A stretch of DNA of 64,000 bases from Erinaceus europaeus. Lineage: Eukaryota; Chordata; Mammalia; Eulipotyphla; Erinaceidae. The notes beneath the pieces were generated by a model. The model was given only the letters and a program-made list of their open reading frames with translations, ran no database searches and had not been told where the DNA came from. Below are positions 35,126 through 46,430 of the stretch, piece after piece. Position numbers and translations under genes: made by a program. The stretch is taken from positions 1 through 64,000 of the forward strand of contig NW_026647571.1 of NCBI RefSeq assembly GCF_950295315.1, given 5' to 3'. The first letter of the stretch is position 1. Each line of letters begins with the position of its first letter.

Positions 35126-35405
35126 ACATATTATCTTTCTTTCTCAGCTAGAAGCTATTGAAATAATATCCTATGTCAACAAAAATCAATGTGGATGAGA
35201 AAGATAACAAGAATATAATTCCTTACTGTTCCCTCAACAAGAGTTCTCTATCCCTGCTACCTCCACTGGAGGCTACAGTAGTTCTCCAAAGGTTACAGAT
35301 ATGGTAGACTATTATTTTTATAACTCTGTCTATATATATATTTTTCTATGGTCCTGAACTCTCTTCCCTTCCAAGTCTTCAAACATGGTTTTAATATCTC
35401 AACAG
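35126..35405 (-). repeat. HR1 3'-variant copy carrying the empty LTR site
   Basis: Reverse complement of the sequence at 39060-39136 plus 39957-40137, colinear and uninterrupted across GTTACA (35292-35297). In the other copy an 814-bp LTR sits exactly at this point. Shared landmarks include CCACTGGAGGCTACAGTAGT and GTTCCCTCAACAAGAG. Confidence 0.85.
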
Positions 35406-36569
35406 TTGCGGAATCTAACATAATCTATTAATTTCTCCTCATCTCTTCTCTCTTCTGGTCAGCCAGTCCTGTTACTCTGGGGTCAGAACTTCAATATGAA
35501 ACTAGGAGAATATGTAAGTGTGAAAAGAAATGATAGCTATCTAAAAGTTGTAGATAAAAACCTGTCAAGGCCATCTAGTTTTACAACAGGATTTCACTGT
35601 CAGGTAACTTGCAGGCTTTAGTTTCATGTTAATCTGGTAATGGTTGAATGGCATCTCTAGTCATTATTACTTAAACGAGAATTATCCCTAATTTGTGACT
35701 TGCTCATGGAAAAGAAACAATGAACACTTCTAGGGTGATGTATTCAGCATATCCCAAAGCAATGACTCTTTTAATTGACATGCCCTAGGGACCTATGGAA
35801 GGAGTGCCTTAGTGATACTGATTTCTCTGTGAAACTTTTAAGCCAGAGAAGTTTTCCAATCTACCTACTATGTTCTTACCTTTTTGCAACTGAATTCTCT
35901 TGAACATTTTTTTTTCTTTCTCTAGGATAAGTGTTGATATTGTGATGGTCCTGACTGATCAACAAGTGAAGGCAATATAGTCTATCAACTCAAAATCAAA
36001 TACTTTTCATTGCTAAACATGGGATAAGGATATACACAAACTTTTGCTCAGTTGTGTTAAAATGGCAAACCCAAACAGAAATTAAGAAGTAGTATGCTAT
36101 TATCTTAAAACAGTACAAGTGTAGGTATTAAACCAAACTGAAACCATTTGGATTCCACCATCATGGGGGTCTCAAAAGTGTACTCCAGATTTTGGTCACT
36201 ACCATTGGTTATTCTGCCCAGAAGTACAACAATCTCCTTTCTCATAACCTGAGAAGTTGACATTACAAGGGAACTTCCTGACTGTGAACATCACAATGTT
36301 TCCCTTTGTTCTCTGGAACTGCTCCTTAGTTGATTCATAATCTCCTTTCACTAATGTGGATTCCAACAACATAAGCATTGTATGATTATATGCAATTGCC
36401 TGAGTCTTGAATGAAGCCTCTCTACTCTGCCAAGAATTGGCACTTTTAATCTGAATCTTGGGTTATGAGTTTTTATCTCAGAGGACAAAGAGTTGACTAG
36501 AGACTCTAACTTATCCAAGATATGCAGAATTGACTAGATATTACAAGGCAAAGGGCATGTGGAAATGAT
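35406..36569. other. Unclassified DNA
   Basis: About 1.2 kb without recognised landmarks. It could include further diverged HR1, but I could not align it. Confidence 0.45.
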
Positions 36570-36797
36570 GGCAAAATAATTGTGACACAAGCCCCCGGGT
36601 CCTCACCTGAAGGGGACTTGCTACACAAGGGGTGAAGCAGGTCAGCAAGTGTCTCTCCTTCTCTCCACCTGTCTTCCCCTCCTCTCTTCATTTCTCTCCT
36701 ATCCAACAACAATGGCATCAATAACAACCACAGTAATAACTACAACAATAAAATAACAAGGGCAACAAAAGGGAATAAATAAATAAATCTTTTTAAA
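36570..36797 (+). repeat. SINE-II, head degenerate
   Basis: CAAGCCCCCGGGTCCTCACC, body GTGAAGCAGGTCAGCAAGTG, a CAACAACAATGGCATCAATA tail and AATAAATAAATAAAT end. Confidence 0.85.
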
Positions 36798-37129
36798 AAT
36801 CCTAAAAAAGTAATAATTGCGACAAGAGAAAGAAGGAAGGGGAAGTTTGGCTTGCTCTCTGGTTGCTATTTCACTCATTCATGAGGAATTACCTAAAGAA
36901 GCAGATCTAACTTTTCTCTGTTTTTACTACTCCCAAAAGACAAAATATTAAAATTCGTATGAAAACCAAATAGAAAACACAGAATGATCATATGGACTAT
37001 CTTAGGACAGACCATATTGAATATTAATAAAATGCTATAGAAAAAGATACTAATTTATGTAATACATTTAGAATAAATACTAAGATATAGAGAACATAAG
37101 TTCAAGTCTCCTGAGTTAAACAGAAAAGA
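36798..37129. other. No recognised feature
   Basis: AT-rich spacer between two SINEs. Confidence 0.5.
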
Positions 37130-37327
37130 ATCTTCAAAGAGAGTATGTGTCTCTCTCCTCTCTTCTTTCTTTATTCTCTTTGTATTCTTCTCTCACCCTC
37201 TATCAAAAAAAAAAAAGAAAGAAGAAAGAAAGGAAAGGAAAAAGACAGAAAGAAAGGAAAGGAAAACTCAGGAGCAATGAAGTTGTGCAGACATGGCACT
37301 TGCAATAACACTGGTGGCAAAAAATAA
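37130..37327 (+). repeat. SINE 3' portion with purine expansion
   Basis: CT body remnant, A12 run, GAAAGAAGAAAGAAAGG-type expansion, then the long-form extension (CTCAGGAGCAATGAAGTTG to ACTGGTGGCAAAAAA). No head. Confidence 0.65.
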
Positions 37328-38189
37328 GTAAAATAATATATTGAATTGAATGAATATTTGTTTATATAAGTATATGCCATACAAATATATGTATATAAGA
37401 CATGTAAAATATTTATATATACTATGTATTACCTAATTAAAATATAACATTTTATTATCAAATACTATAAAATAATGAACAATATATAGTGGGTATGTTC
37501 ATTAGTCCTGAGATCTATTATTCATCATGATATCAAAGAAATATACAAAATTGTGGTTGAACTTCAGCAGGACTGGTTACAAATCATATGATCCAATAGG
37601 TAAACAGACATTTCCCATTTTTTATGAGGCAGGTGACACTTTCTCCGATGATACATGCGGGCTGGGGAAATGTCTCTGTGAGTAAAAACTGCAATTCAAA
37701 TTATTTAATATACCCTGCCACCAGTCAGGGCTTGTCATGCTTTGTCATTGGCTTAGGAATTCCCTTCCACTCTATCAACACTCTCACCTTTGCTAAGAGA
37801 TGGTTGTTAAGGATGACTACATGTGGCATTTTACTCATGAGGACATTTCATATTCCTCATATTACTTGGAGAAAGAATGTGGAAAGTTGATATTTGTTGC
37901 AATTACTTTATTCTACTTCTTAATGGAAGTAAAAATGTCAACACATATTCCTCTCTCTCTCAATCCCCACTCTCTCAATAAAGTAAAAATAAAAAAATAA
38001 AAAAAGAAGTATTTTGAAAATAAATATTGGAATGATTGTCATCTGCCATCAGATCATGTGTAAAAAGCTATGCATCCATAAGTATCTCACTTGTGTAGCC
38101 GTTTAACAACTATCCAATGAAAAGAAAAAATTGAAGAAAAAGAGGATGAGGAAGAAGGAAGAGTAAAGTTCAGCAGTAAGAATGTGGCT
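37328..38189. other. AT-rich DNA, nothing recognised
   Basis: A CTCTCTCTCAATCC / CAATAAAGTAAAAATAAAAA stretch near 37951-38005 looks like a SINE tail, but no head precedes it. Confidence 0.45.
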
Positions 38190-40137
38190 TTGTAGTGGTA
38201 GGGACTGTCCCACTCTCCAAAGGGAAGCTAGGTCATCCTATTCTTCCACTCCAGGTAGACTGGTCCTTGAAATCAAGCCAGCCTAGAATGTTTCCAGCTT
38301 TGACCATGAACTATGAGCTCGGACAGACAGGGATTCAGAAGTTACACAGGCTCCTGTGCTCAGTAAGGATATATATGGGCCCTGGGTCTGGTTGCTGGAG
38401 TAAACAGTTCTTTTTAGTCATAGATTTTCTTCAAGTTTGGAAGCTATTCTCTGCTCTAATCCAACTTTATAGCCCCTTTCTAGGCTCTGACACCATCTTC
38501 CCAGACATTTTTGTCATCTCCACGCTAGCTATCAAACTCAAGTGAAACCTACAGAAGTCGTGGGCCTCTAGGAACATATCTAAAATAGATTTCCTCACTT
38601 TTTCCTACCCTAAGATCACTATTCTCAATTGCTCTATTGTTACTTTTTGGTTCATGTTCATTAATCATTTTTTCTGCTTTATATCTTACTGTCATTCAGC
38701 CACTAAGTTACAGATATTATCATGATTCCATCCTGACTTCCCTGGGCAGAGAACTTCAACAATGTGTCCTGGAAAGTGCTACCCCACTAAGGAAAGATAG
38801 AAACAGGCTGGAGGTATGCATCGACCTGCCAACACTCATGTCCAGTGGAGAAACAATTACAGAAGCCAGAACTCCCACCTTATGCATTCCAAAAATAATT
38901 CCGATTCACTATTCCCAGTGAGGGTGGGATGATAAAGGAAGATGACCACAGTGCTCTGAACTCAAACTCCATCAGGATCTGGAGAAAGAAGATGAAAAGA
39001 GCAAGGATATTTGGAAATAGTCATAGGTGTAGGTGTGACTTGGAAGGGAAGAGAGTTCAGGACCATAGAAAAATTGGCAAATATATATAAATTTAGACAC
39101 AGAGTTATAAAAATAATAGTCTACCATATCTGTAACTGCGACGCCCCATCAAAGTTCACCAGGGACCCTGACAGGGTCATCTCCTCTGGACCTGCATTCA
39201 GACTTCAAGGAAGCTGGGCAGAAAGGACGAGAGTGGGACGACGCATTCTACCCCCATTATTGTTACAAATAATTATACTGTCACAATTGATTAATAAATG
39301 CTTTGGCAGTGCCTGGTAAAAATGGAGAGTCAGAAGCACCCCCTCTCCCTTACACAAGGGCATATTTGAAAGTTACATTATGAAAGTGGAGAAGGTGGGT
39401 CAACATAGACGGACAAAAGAAGTCATCTTATGACCTGCTCCTCAAAGAAAGAATACAGAGATTGAAGCCTCCCAGGTACAAGTTGACGTATTGAAACAAA
39501 GAAAGATTAATAGTTAAACTGTACCAGACCTAGATGAGCAGTGGTCCACGACTAGGCAAAGATCTGTATGCCCCCCCCCATAGAAGATTAATGGTAGAGA
39601 TAGCCCTCAGCAAAAGTCGAAAACAATTCTGGGTATGACCTCCCCTGAGAACAGAACGATAACGATACTAAGCATTGTACCATTCTTTACCCATTCTTTA
39701 CAGTTATAGGGGAGTAACATGTAGCCTGCCAAAACCACAAGACTAAGCTGGTTGTTTAGGCAACCTGAATGTAACCTGAAAAAAGTATAAAAGCTAATGC
39801 AGTTTCACTATTAAAATGAGTCCAGATTCACCCTCCAATAGAGTGTGGTGTCTATCTGTGCTCCCTCACGCTGACTCCTGACCCACTGGGGAGGTTGCCT
39901 TCAAGACCCCTGACCCTCCTGCTGCTCATCCACTGTGGTGGTCCGTGGCATGCAACCTTTGGAGAACTACTGTAGCCTCCAGTGGAGGTAGCGGGGATAG
40001 AGAACTCTGGTTGAGGGAACAGTGAAGAATTATACCCCTGTTATCTTTCTTATCCGCATTGATTTCTGTTGACATATGGTATTATTCCAATGGTTACTAC
40101 CTGAGCAAGAAAGATAACATGTTTTCAGGATATATGC
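38190..40137 (+). repeat. Long HR1 copy split by a solo LTR
   Basis: HR1 runs from GGGACTGTCCCACTCTCC through TATGAGCTCGGACAGACAGG, GCTATTCTCTGCTCTAATCC, CTACCCCACTAAGGAAAGAT and CTTGGAAGGGAAGAGAGTTC to position 39136. It resumes at 39957 with CTTTGGAGAACTACTGTAGC and ends near 40137. About 1.1 kb of HR1 once the LTR is removed. The 3' part is the variant also seen at 35126-35405. Confidence 0.8.
39137..39950 (+). mobile_element. Solo LTR inserted in HR1 (ERV2-like)
   Basis: The 814-bp element starts TGCGACGCCCC and ends GTCCGTGGCA. The flanking 6-bp TSD is TGTAAC (39131-39136) and TGCAAC (39951-39956), one mismatch. The uninterrupted HR1 copy at 35126-35405 shows the pre-insertion sequence with a single TGTAAC, so both boundaries are independently fixed. 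On plus, TATAAAAG (39786-39793) is followed by ATTAAA (39810-39815), then a CT-rich R/U5. No retroviral coding sequence adjoins. Plus-strand orientation. Confidence 0.9.
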
Positions 40138-40461
40138 TCACACTGTTAGGTGGGTTAGAAGTCCCCATTATTTTATAAACAAACCCCTCTAAATCAATAT
40201 AATTAAGGTACGAGCAAGTACAAAATTTGTTCAACAAATTAAAAAAATATATATCCCTGTTAATAGAGCAAGAAAAATCCCAAGCATGAAAAAATAACAA
40301 TGTTCATCTCTATCTGTACCATCCTATTTTATAACTTCTGATTCAAATAGAAATCCCATATAATTAAGGGAGAGATTATTTTTGTGAGCAAAAGCAAGAT
40401 GTGCAAGACTCTCAGTAAATTGCAAAATGAAATGACACCGTGGATAAAATTAAAGAATCTA

Positions 40462-40463
<2 letters not shown>

Positions 40464-40516
<53 letters not shown>
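40464..40516. repeat. (GT)n microsatellite
   Basis: About 26 TG units followed by GGTGGGGGG. Confidence 0.97.
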
Positions 40517-40517
<1 letters not shown>

Positions 40518-40615
40518 TGGGGGGACTGGGAAGTGGGATTTCTGGTAAAGCTCACTTATTACCTTGTTTTAAGACCCAGGTTCAAGTCCTCAGTCCCTGT
40601 CTGAGGACTTGTCCT

Positions 40616-40908
40616 GGGGAGTCCAGAGGTAGCTCAGCAGGTTAAGCATGTGGCTTCAAGCACAAGGACCTGCTTAAGGATCCGGGTTCCAGCCTGCTGC
40701 CCCACTCCACCTGCAGGGGAGTCGCTTAACAGGCAGTAAAGCAGGTCTGCAGGTGTCTTTCTCTCCCCTTCGCTGTCTTCCTCTCCTCTCCCCATTTCTC
40801 TCTGTCCTATCTGACAACAAGGACATCAATACCACTGATAATAACTACAACAATAATAAAAAACAAGGGCAACAAAAGGTAATAAATAAATATTAAAAAA
40901 TTGAATTA
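40616..40908 (+). repeat. SINE-II
   Basis: Head GGGGAGTCCAGAGGTAGCTC, body GCAGGGGAGTCGCTTAACAG, a tail with ACAACAATAATAAAAAACAA, and AATAAATAAAT. A short SINE-like piece (40530-40604, with CCCAGGTTCAAGTCC) precedes it. Confidence 0.9.
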
Positions 40909-41439
40909 TCCTAGTTATTTACTCTAAATCATTTGCATTTCTATATCTACACTCAATTTTATAGTATCTTCAAGAATAACTTACTGTGACTTTGAATAAG
41001 TTTCCATTGGTATATAGGTCAAGTCAAAAAGATTTGATCTGGTTTCTAATATTTCCAGCAAAGATAAGTGAAAAAAAAAAAAAACTATGAAAGGTAGAGG
41101 AAACCCTGAATTGGTTAATTCTTTCATGAATACAGGCAAGTACTTTTTAGGTCTTATTTATTCCTGGTTATTATTAATATATCATGCATGCAGGTGAAAT
41201 TTGACTACTACCGGCATACTATACTATAGACAGACAGGGGTTGGGGGGATACTCTTCCTTTGGGGATGTGACATTTCCATGTGGTATCTGAGCTTGAAAT
41301 CATGATGCTGTTATTTGTAATTAAACTCTTCTCTCTTAGCCACCATGCTTTGTATGGCATGTTCTTCTGTGCAGTAGCTATGACTTCCATTATCAAAATG
41401 AGTAAGAGTTATTAGAAAACTACAGTGTCTTGCCATTTT
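40909..41439. other. No recognised feature
   Basis: AT-rich; A14 run near 41072. Confidence 0.5.
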
Positions 41440-41660
41440 TTGATATCTAATAAATCAAGTTGAGAAAATACTCTTGACTCCTACTTTGTTGAATTTTTTT
41501 ATAGCAAATGGATGTTCATTTCTTTCAAATGATTTTTCTGCATCAATGACATAACCCTATTATTTTTATTCTTTATCTGTTGGCATGGTAAGAGCCATCA
41601 ATTGATGTTTAACTTGTTAGCAAGAACCAGGACAATGCTGCTATCACTGTACTAATACCA
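41440..41660 (-). repeat. Old L1 ORF2 fragment
   Basis: Antisense L1 ORF2 landmark CAAATGATTTTTCTGCATCA, then TGACATAACCCTATTA and a TGATGTTTAACTTGTTAGCA stretch, colinear with antisense L1 but strongly diverged. Confidence 0.65.
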
Positions 41661-42557
41661 GACACAGTAGACCTAAGAATAAGAGAGATTTTAAAAGATA
41701 AAACAGACACAGTTATAAATATATAGTCTTCCTAATTGAGTAAAATCCTAGAAATGTATGCAGGTTAGGTTACAAACACCTCAGGAATTTAATTAGTGTG
41801 TTCTGGAACTGTCTTATAAAAATGAAGGACAGGGAGAGACAAATAAAAAAAAGAGTGCAAATAAAAAAAAAGAGTGAGATACTATTCAGATTGGAAATTG
41901 GTAATTTTATTGTTCAGGGGATTTACGAAGTCTTGTGTTCTGTGACCAGAAACTATTTTCTTTATTGGTTGGCATAATCATAAAAGTTGATATGCAGTTC
42001 TTGACTTACATTTAATCATGTACAAAGTACAGGAAGTCCAATATCACATTACTATTTCAAGGCTATGAACAAACAAAGCAAATTAAGTATGTATTCCAAA
42101 ACCAAGCTGGAGAATGAGGGGTTTCCAATCACCCAGGTCCAACTAGAGTATCAAGGAGTATTCAGATCTTTTGGTGGACTCCCTAACAATGCACCTAACA
42201 AAAGACTTCAAAATATGTAAACAGATAGAAGTAGAAGACCAAACAAATCCACCTGTTTTGCTGGAAATTTCTACACACACCTACCATTACCTGATAAAGT
42301 AAGCAGACGTAATACATTTTAAGGATCTAGTTAACTTGGGTAACTGGTTTCAGCCATTTGTTTGAATACTCCTTAGGTTGCTGTAAGACTTTAGGTGAGA
42401 TTTCTGGGAATTGGCTTTGGCAATTTTGACACATTATCTCATTGGTTTTATGGAGGGGTGTATTTTTGGAGTTCCTTCCTTTACCACATGGGGATTTCTT
42501 TTCCATGTCATAGTCTCTAAAATGAAATTTAGTTCACATTATTTCTTTTCTTTCAAT
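41661..42557. other. Unclassified DNA
   Basis: 41661-41720 may be more L1 in sense orientation. A duplicated ACAAATAAAAAAAAGAGTGC-like unit lies at 41838-41876. Confidence 0.4.
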
Positions 42558-42776
42558 TTTTTATTATCTTTATTAATTTACTGGATAAAGACAGCCATAA
42601 ATTGAGAGGGAAGGGGGAGACAGAAAGGGAGAGAGACAGAGAGTGAGAGACACCTGCAACATTGCTTCACCACTTGCAAAAATTTTCCTCTGCAGGTGGG
42701 GACTGGGAGCTCGAACATGGGTCCTTGCATATGGGAACATGTGCTCAATCAGGTGCACCGACACCCAGCCCCCACA
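42558..42776 (-). repeat. SINE-I, minus strand
   Basis: TTATTATCTTTATTAATTTA start, GAGAGAGACAGAGAGTGAGA, and a head complement ending CACCGACACCCAGCCCCC. Confidence 0.92.
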
Positions 42777-42820
42777 TCACTTCTTATATGGGAACATTTG
42801 CATGGATAAATACACTACAA

Positions 42821-43039
42821 GGGACTGGGTGGTGGTGAACCTAGTTGAGTGCACATGTTAAAGTGATCAAGGACCCAGTTTCAAGCCTCTGGTCCCTACT
42901 GGAATGGGGAAACCTTTACAAGTGGTGAAGCAGTACTGCAGGTGTCTCTCTCTCTTTGTCTCTCTCTCCATCTCCACCCTTCTCTCAATTTCTGCCTATC
43001 TCTATAAAATAAATAATGATAATTTTAAAAATTAAGTAG
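42821..43039 (+). repeat. SINE-I with TSD, inverted relative to its neighbour
   Basis: Head AGGGACTGGGTGGTGGTGAA and AATAAATAATGATAATTTTA tail. A 12-bp TSD with one mismatch flanks it: AAATACACTACA (42809-42820) and AAATGCACTACA (43040-43051). Confidence 0.93.
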
Positions 43040-43051
43040 AAATGCACTACA

Positions 43052-44171
43052 TATCCCAAAGTATATTTCATTATAATTTTGTCAAAAGTGACATCACATT
43101 GTCTATTGATTTCAGTGTCTATAAGATTTTCATGTCCATTGTGTAATTCATAAAATTCCACAAATAGAGTAAAAGCATTCAAGAATTATACCTTGATTTT
43201 CTTTCATTCTCTTTTTGCTTCTGCCATCCTCATTCACAAAAGAGAAATCAGATAAGTTGTGTGGAAGTAGTCATTTTTGTAAAGTACTTGAGCAGAAATT
43301 TACATTTCAAAATCTGAGGATTAAATATTCATAATTGTCAAGCAATATTTGTGAATTTGATGAAGTAAGTTATTCAAAGATACCTTCACATAAAATGTCT
43401 ATATAATATCAGATTTTTAGGATAATTCACAGTATTATCAAGACACAATGTAATCTTGATATAACATGTATTAAAACCGTGTAGTAATCTGAGGCATATT
43501 AATAGAAAACAGACATTTTATATAGTCTTTACTTTGGCAATAAATAATTACATATATATTATTTACTTTTGGGTACTATCAATTTCTACTAGACTGAATA
43601 GAAATATACTATATTTTAGGGACAGGTATGTATATGATTATGTATAAAATACTTCCAACAGTTTTTTACCACATGTCTTTAATTTCTAGAACAGTTTTTA
43701 TATGCATATGTGTGCTTTAAAAAACTTAAGGAGTGAATTCAGCAAAGAGTAGGTTCAAATGGATTAGTTAAAATGACTTGGGAATATTATTTGGAATAGT
43801 ACCTATTCGAAACAATAAACTTAAGTTTTCTTCCAGAGATAAAATAATGAAAGGGAACACGGAGACTTTCAAGTGAACTAGTTGGTGGTGTGTAGGTGGT
43901 AATTAATCATTTGCTTCCACAGATAGTGATTCATAGCTTATTCAGAAACAAATTCATAAGTTTTTCTCATCTGTATGATTTTGATATTAATAATTCAATC
44001 AGTAAATCTGTCCTTCATTGTTTCCCATCTAAATTAATAAAACTAAGAAGATAGTGATATCCTCTTGCATTATTTATTTATATTTTTGCATTTATTTATT
44101 TACTTATTCACATTCTGAGGAGCTGGCCACTTTCTTACTGAGAGAGAAAGAAACATACTGAACTACAAACT
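43052..44171. other. AT-rich DNA, nothing recognised
   Basis: The end of this stretch (44095-44171) has a GAGAGAGAAAGAAAC segment that may be a degraded SINE interrupted by the following tetranucleotide array. Confidence 0.45.
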
Positions 44172-44244
44172 GATTGAGTGAGTGAGTGAGTAAGTGAGTG
44201 AGTGAGTGAGTGAGTGAGTGACTGACTGACTGACTGACTGACTG
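44172..44244. repeat. Compound (GAGT)n-(GACT)n microsatellite
   Basis: About twelve GTGA-type units change abruptly to six CTGA-type units at about 44221. The unit length stays four across the switch. Confidence 0.95.
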
Positions 44245-44514
44245 ATTAGTGCCTTCCAAAATGATCTGGTACCTTCCATGTAGAACTGGGACTTGATCAA
44301 TCCTGGCCCCACAAACATGTTAAAATATGTGGGCTAAATAGTTAATTGTCCCTTTATCCCTTTTATTTACTTATTTATTATTTTTATTTTTTTATCAGTT
44401 CAAAAGACTTGTATCTTGCCTAAAGGTAAGTTGTTTTCATTGTGCCAACTATAGGTAATATGCGGTAACTTAGTCTTTCATATAAAATTTTAATCACCAT
44501 TCTTTGACAATAAG

Positions 44515-44737
44515 TAAATACATTATTTATTTCTTTATCATTGGATATAGACAGAGAGATATTGAGAAGGGATAGAAGACATAAGAGGAGAGAGAGAGAG
44601 AGTGAGAGAGAGAGAGCTGTAAGATTGTTTCAATGTTTATGAAACTTCCTCCTTTGCAGGTGGGTACTGAGTCTTAAATCTGGGTCACTGTGCATTGTAA
44701 CATGTGGTGCCCAAGCAGGCACCACTGCTCAGGCCCA
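44515..44737 (-). repeat. SINE-I, minus strand, diverged
   Basis: TTGGATATAGACAGAGAGAT start, (GA)n core at 44588-44617, and a head complement GCACCACTGCTCAGGCCC. Confidence 0.85.
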
Positions 44738-45092
44738 GAAGCCATAACAGTTAGGCATATGGAAAAAGTTATGACAATAAATAATGTCTTGCCGTTCCTC
44801 TGGCATATCTTTTTGATAATTCTCAACAAAAGCAATTCATGATGAACAATCAGATTTTAGCTTGATTTCACCAGAGGATCTGCTGGCTCCACTTGAGGTG
44901 CTAGTGTGTTTATTCTAGAATCCTATTTTGCTGAGGCTTCCACTACTATGAATATGACAAATGAATACAAAAAGTGGTCCTGATTTGGACAGTCCCTCTG
45001 CTTCATGTCTTTTCTGCTTAGTTTTTCTCCTGTTTCATTGCTCCAACAAACATGTAGCTCTATTGTTTTGCTTCAGATGCAGCACTGGGGCA

Positions 45093-45212
45093 GGGATAGA
45101 TAGCAAAATGGTTATGCAAAAATACTCTCATACCTGAGGTTCCAAGGTCCCAGGTTCAGTCCCCTGCGCCATCATAAACCAAAGCTGAGCAGTTCGCTGG
45201 TTAAAAAAAAAA
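45093..45212 (+). repeat. SINE-V
   Basis: GATAGCAAAATGGTTATGCA, CTGAGGTTCCAAGGTCCCAG, B-box-like GGTTCAGTCCCC, GAGCAGTTCGCTGGTTAAA and an A10 tail. About 120 bp, compact, without a CT body. Confidence 0.85.
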
Positions 45213-45230
45213 GATGCAATACTGTGTTTT

Positions 45231-45268
45231 TATGTATGTATGTATGTATGTATGTATGTATGTATGTT
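45231..45268. repeat. (TATG)n microsatellite
   Basis: Nine ATGT units following the SINE-V end by about 18 bases. Confidence 0.95.
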
Positions 45269-45419
45269 TGAGAGAGAGAAAACAGGTCCTGTGTGCAGGT
45301 ATGACAGGCTGAGGAAAGGGTGATACATTGGTTCTAGAGATGTTTCAGTTAAGTAATCCTTGTATAAACATGAGTCAGAGCAGCTAGCTGTGAACAGGTG
45401 ACTGATGTATTTATTTACT

Positions 45420-45656
45420 TGTTTGTTTTGCCTGCTGGAACCTCCTGCCACATGAATCCACTGATTACAGAGGATTGTTTTTCCCTTTTGGTCTCAGACA
45501 GAGAGTGAGAAAGAAAGAGAGAAAATAGGAGACCAATCCTCTGCTCAGAGCTTCCGCTACTGGTGTGCATAGTGCTCACGTGTGCTGACTAGGGGTTCAA
45601 ATTCTAGTCCACAGATGCTAACGTGTGTGTTCCCTGATGTGAGATATCACCTGACC
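45420..45656 (-). repeat. Diverged long-form SINE, minus strand
   Basis: Left end resembles the complemented long extension (GAATCCACTGATTACAGAGG, TTTTTCCCTTTTGG). A GA-rich body and a head complement ending in CACCTGACCCC follow. Confidence 0.6.
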
Positions 45657-45885
45657 CCAGGTGAAAGTTTTGACTACCTTCAAATAGCCGGTGAGCAAGT
45701 ATTCAATATTTGGCAGTGTGACTACTAACCAGTTCCCTTTTCGAATCACATAATCATAGAAATACATAGCAGACAGAAGTATACTATTCTATATACACAT
45801 TTATTCCTTGAAAAAATGTAGTAATATGTTTGGTTCTCATTTTTAATTTTCTTTTTTTTTTTAGAATTTCATAGAATATACTTTT

Positions 45886-46262
45886 TTAAAAAAAATTTTA
45901 TTTATAAAAAGGAAACACTGACAAAAATCATAGGATAAGAGGGGTACAGCTCCATACAATTCCTACTACCAGAGCTCTGTATCCCATCTCCTCCCCTGAT
46001 AGCTTTCCTATTCTTTATCCTTCTGGAAATGTGGACCAAGGGACTTTATGGGGTGCAGAGGTGGGAGGTCTGGCTTCTGTAATTGCTTCCTCTCTGAACA
46101 TGTGTGTTGGCAGGTCTATCCATACTCCCATCTTGTCTCTCTCTTCCTCTAGTGGGGCAGGGCTCTGGGAAAATGGGGCTCCAGGACACATTGGTGGGGT
46201 CATCTGCCCAGGGAAGTCCAGTTGGCATCACAATAGCATCTGGAACCTGGTGGCTGAAAGAA
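45886..46262 (-). repeat. HR1 3' part, minus strand
   Basis: A-tail complement at left (TTTTATTTATAAAAAGG), then ATAGGATAAGAGGGGTACAG, CTTCTGTAATTGCTTCCTC and CACATTGGTGGGGTCATCTG. It ends at AACCTGGTGGCTGAAAG. 5'-truncated, and it meets L1 sequence. Confidence 0.85.
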
Positions 46263-46430
46263 GAGTTAAGTGAAATAAGTCAGAAAGACAAAGATGAGTA
46301 TGGGATGATCCCACTCATAAATAGAAGTTGAGAAATTAAGACCAGAAAGGGAAACTCAAAGCAAGATGTGACAGAATTTGGAGTAGGGCATCAAAGTAAA
46401 AATTTCTGGGTGGAGGGGATCATTTTAACT
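46263..46430 (+). repeat. L1 3'-region fragment
   Basis: Sense L1: AAGTGAAATAAGTCAGAAAG, ATGAGTATGGGATGATCCCA, GTAGGGCATCAAAGTAAAAA. Stops without an A-tail near 46430. Confidence 0.75.

Noticed and set aside
36570..36797. Exon-like frame on minus strand (36506-36727)
   Set aside because: It falls inside a SINE-II copy and reads repeat sequence.
38195..38545. 116-codon plus-strand frame
   Set aside because: Lies inside HR1; other HR1 copies carry stops in the corresponding region.
46031..46331. Overlapping frames on both strands with similar peptides also seen near 34600-34880 and 55885-56273
   Set aside because: The recurring peptide similarity reflects copies of the HR1 repeat. Frames differ between copies and neither strand is conserved as coding.
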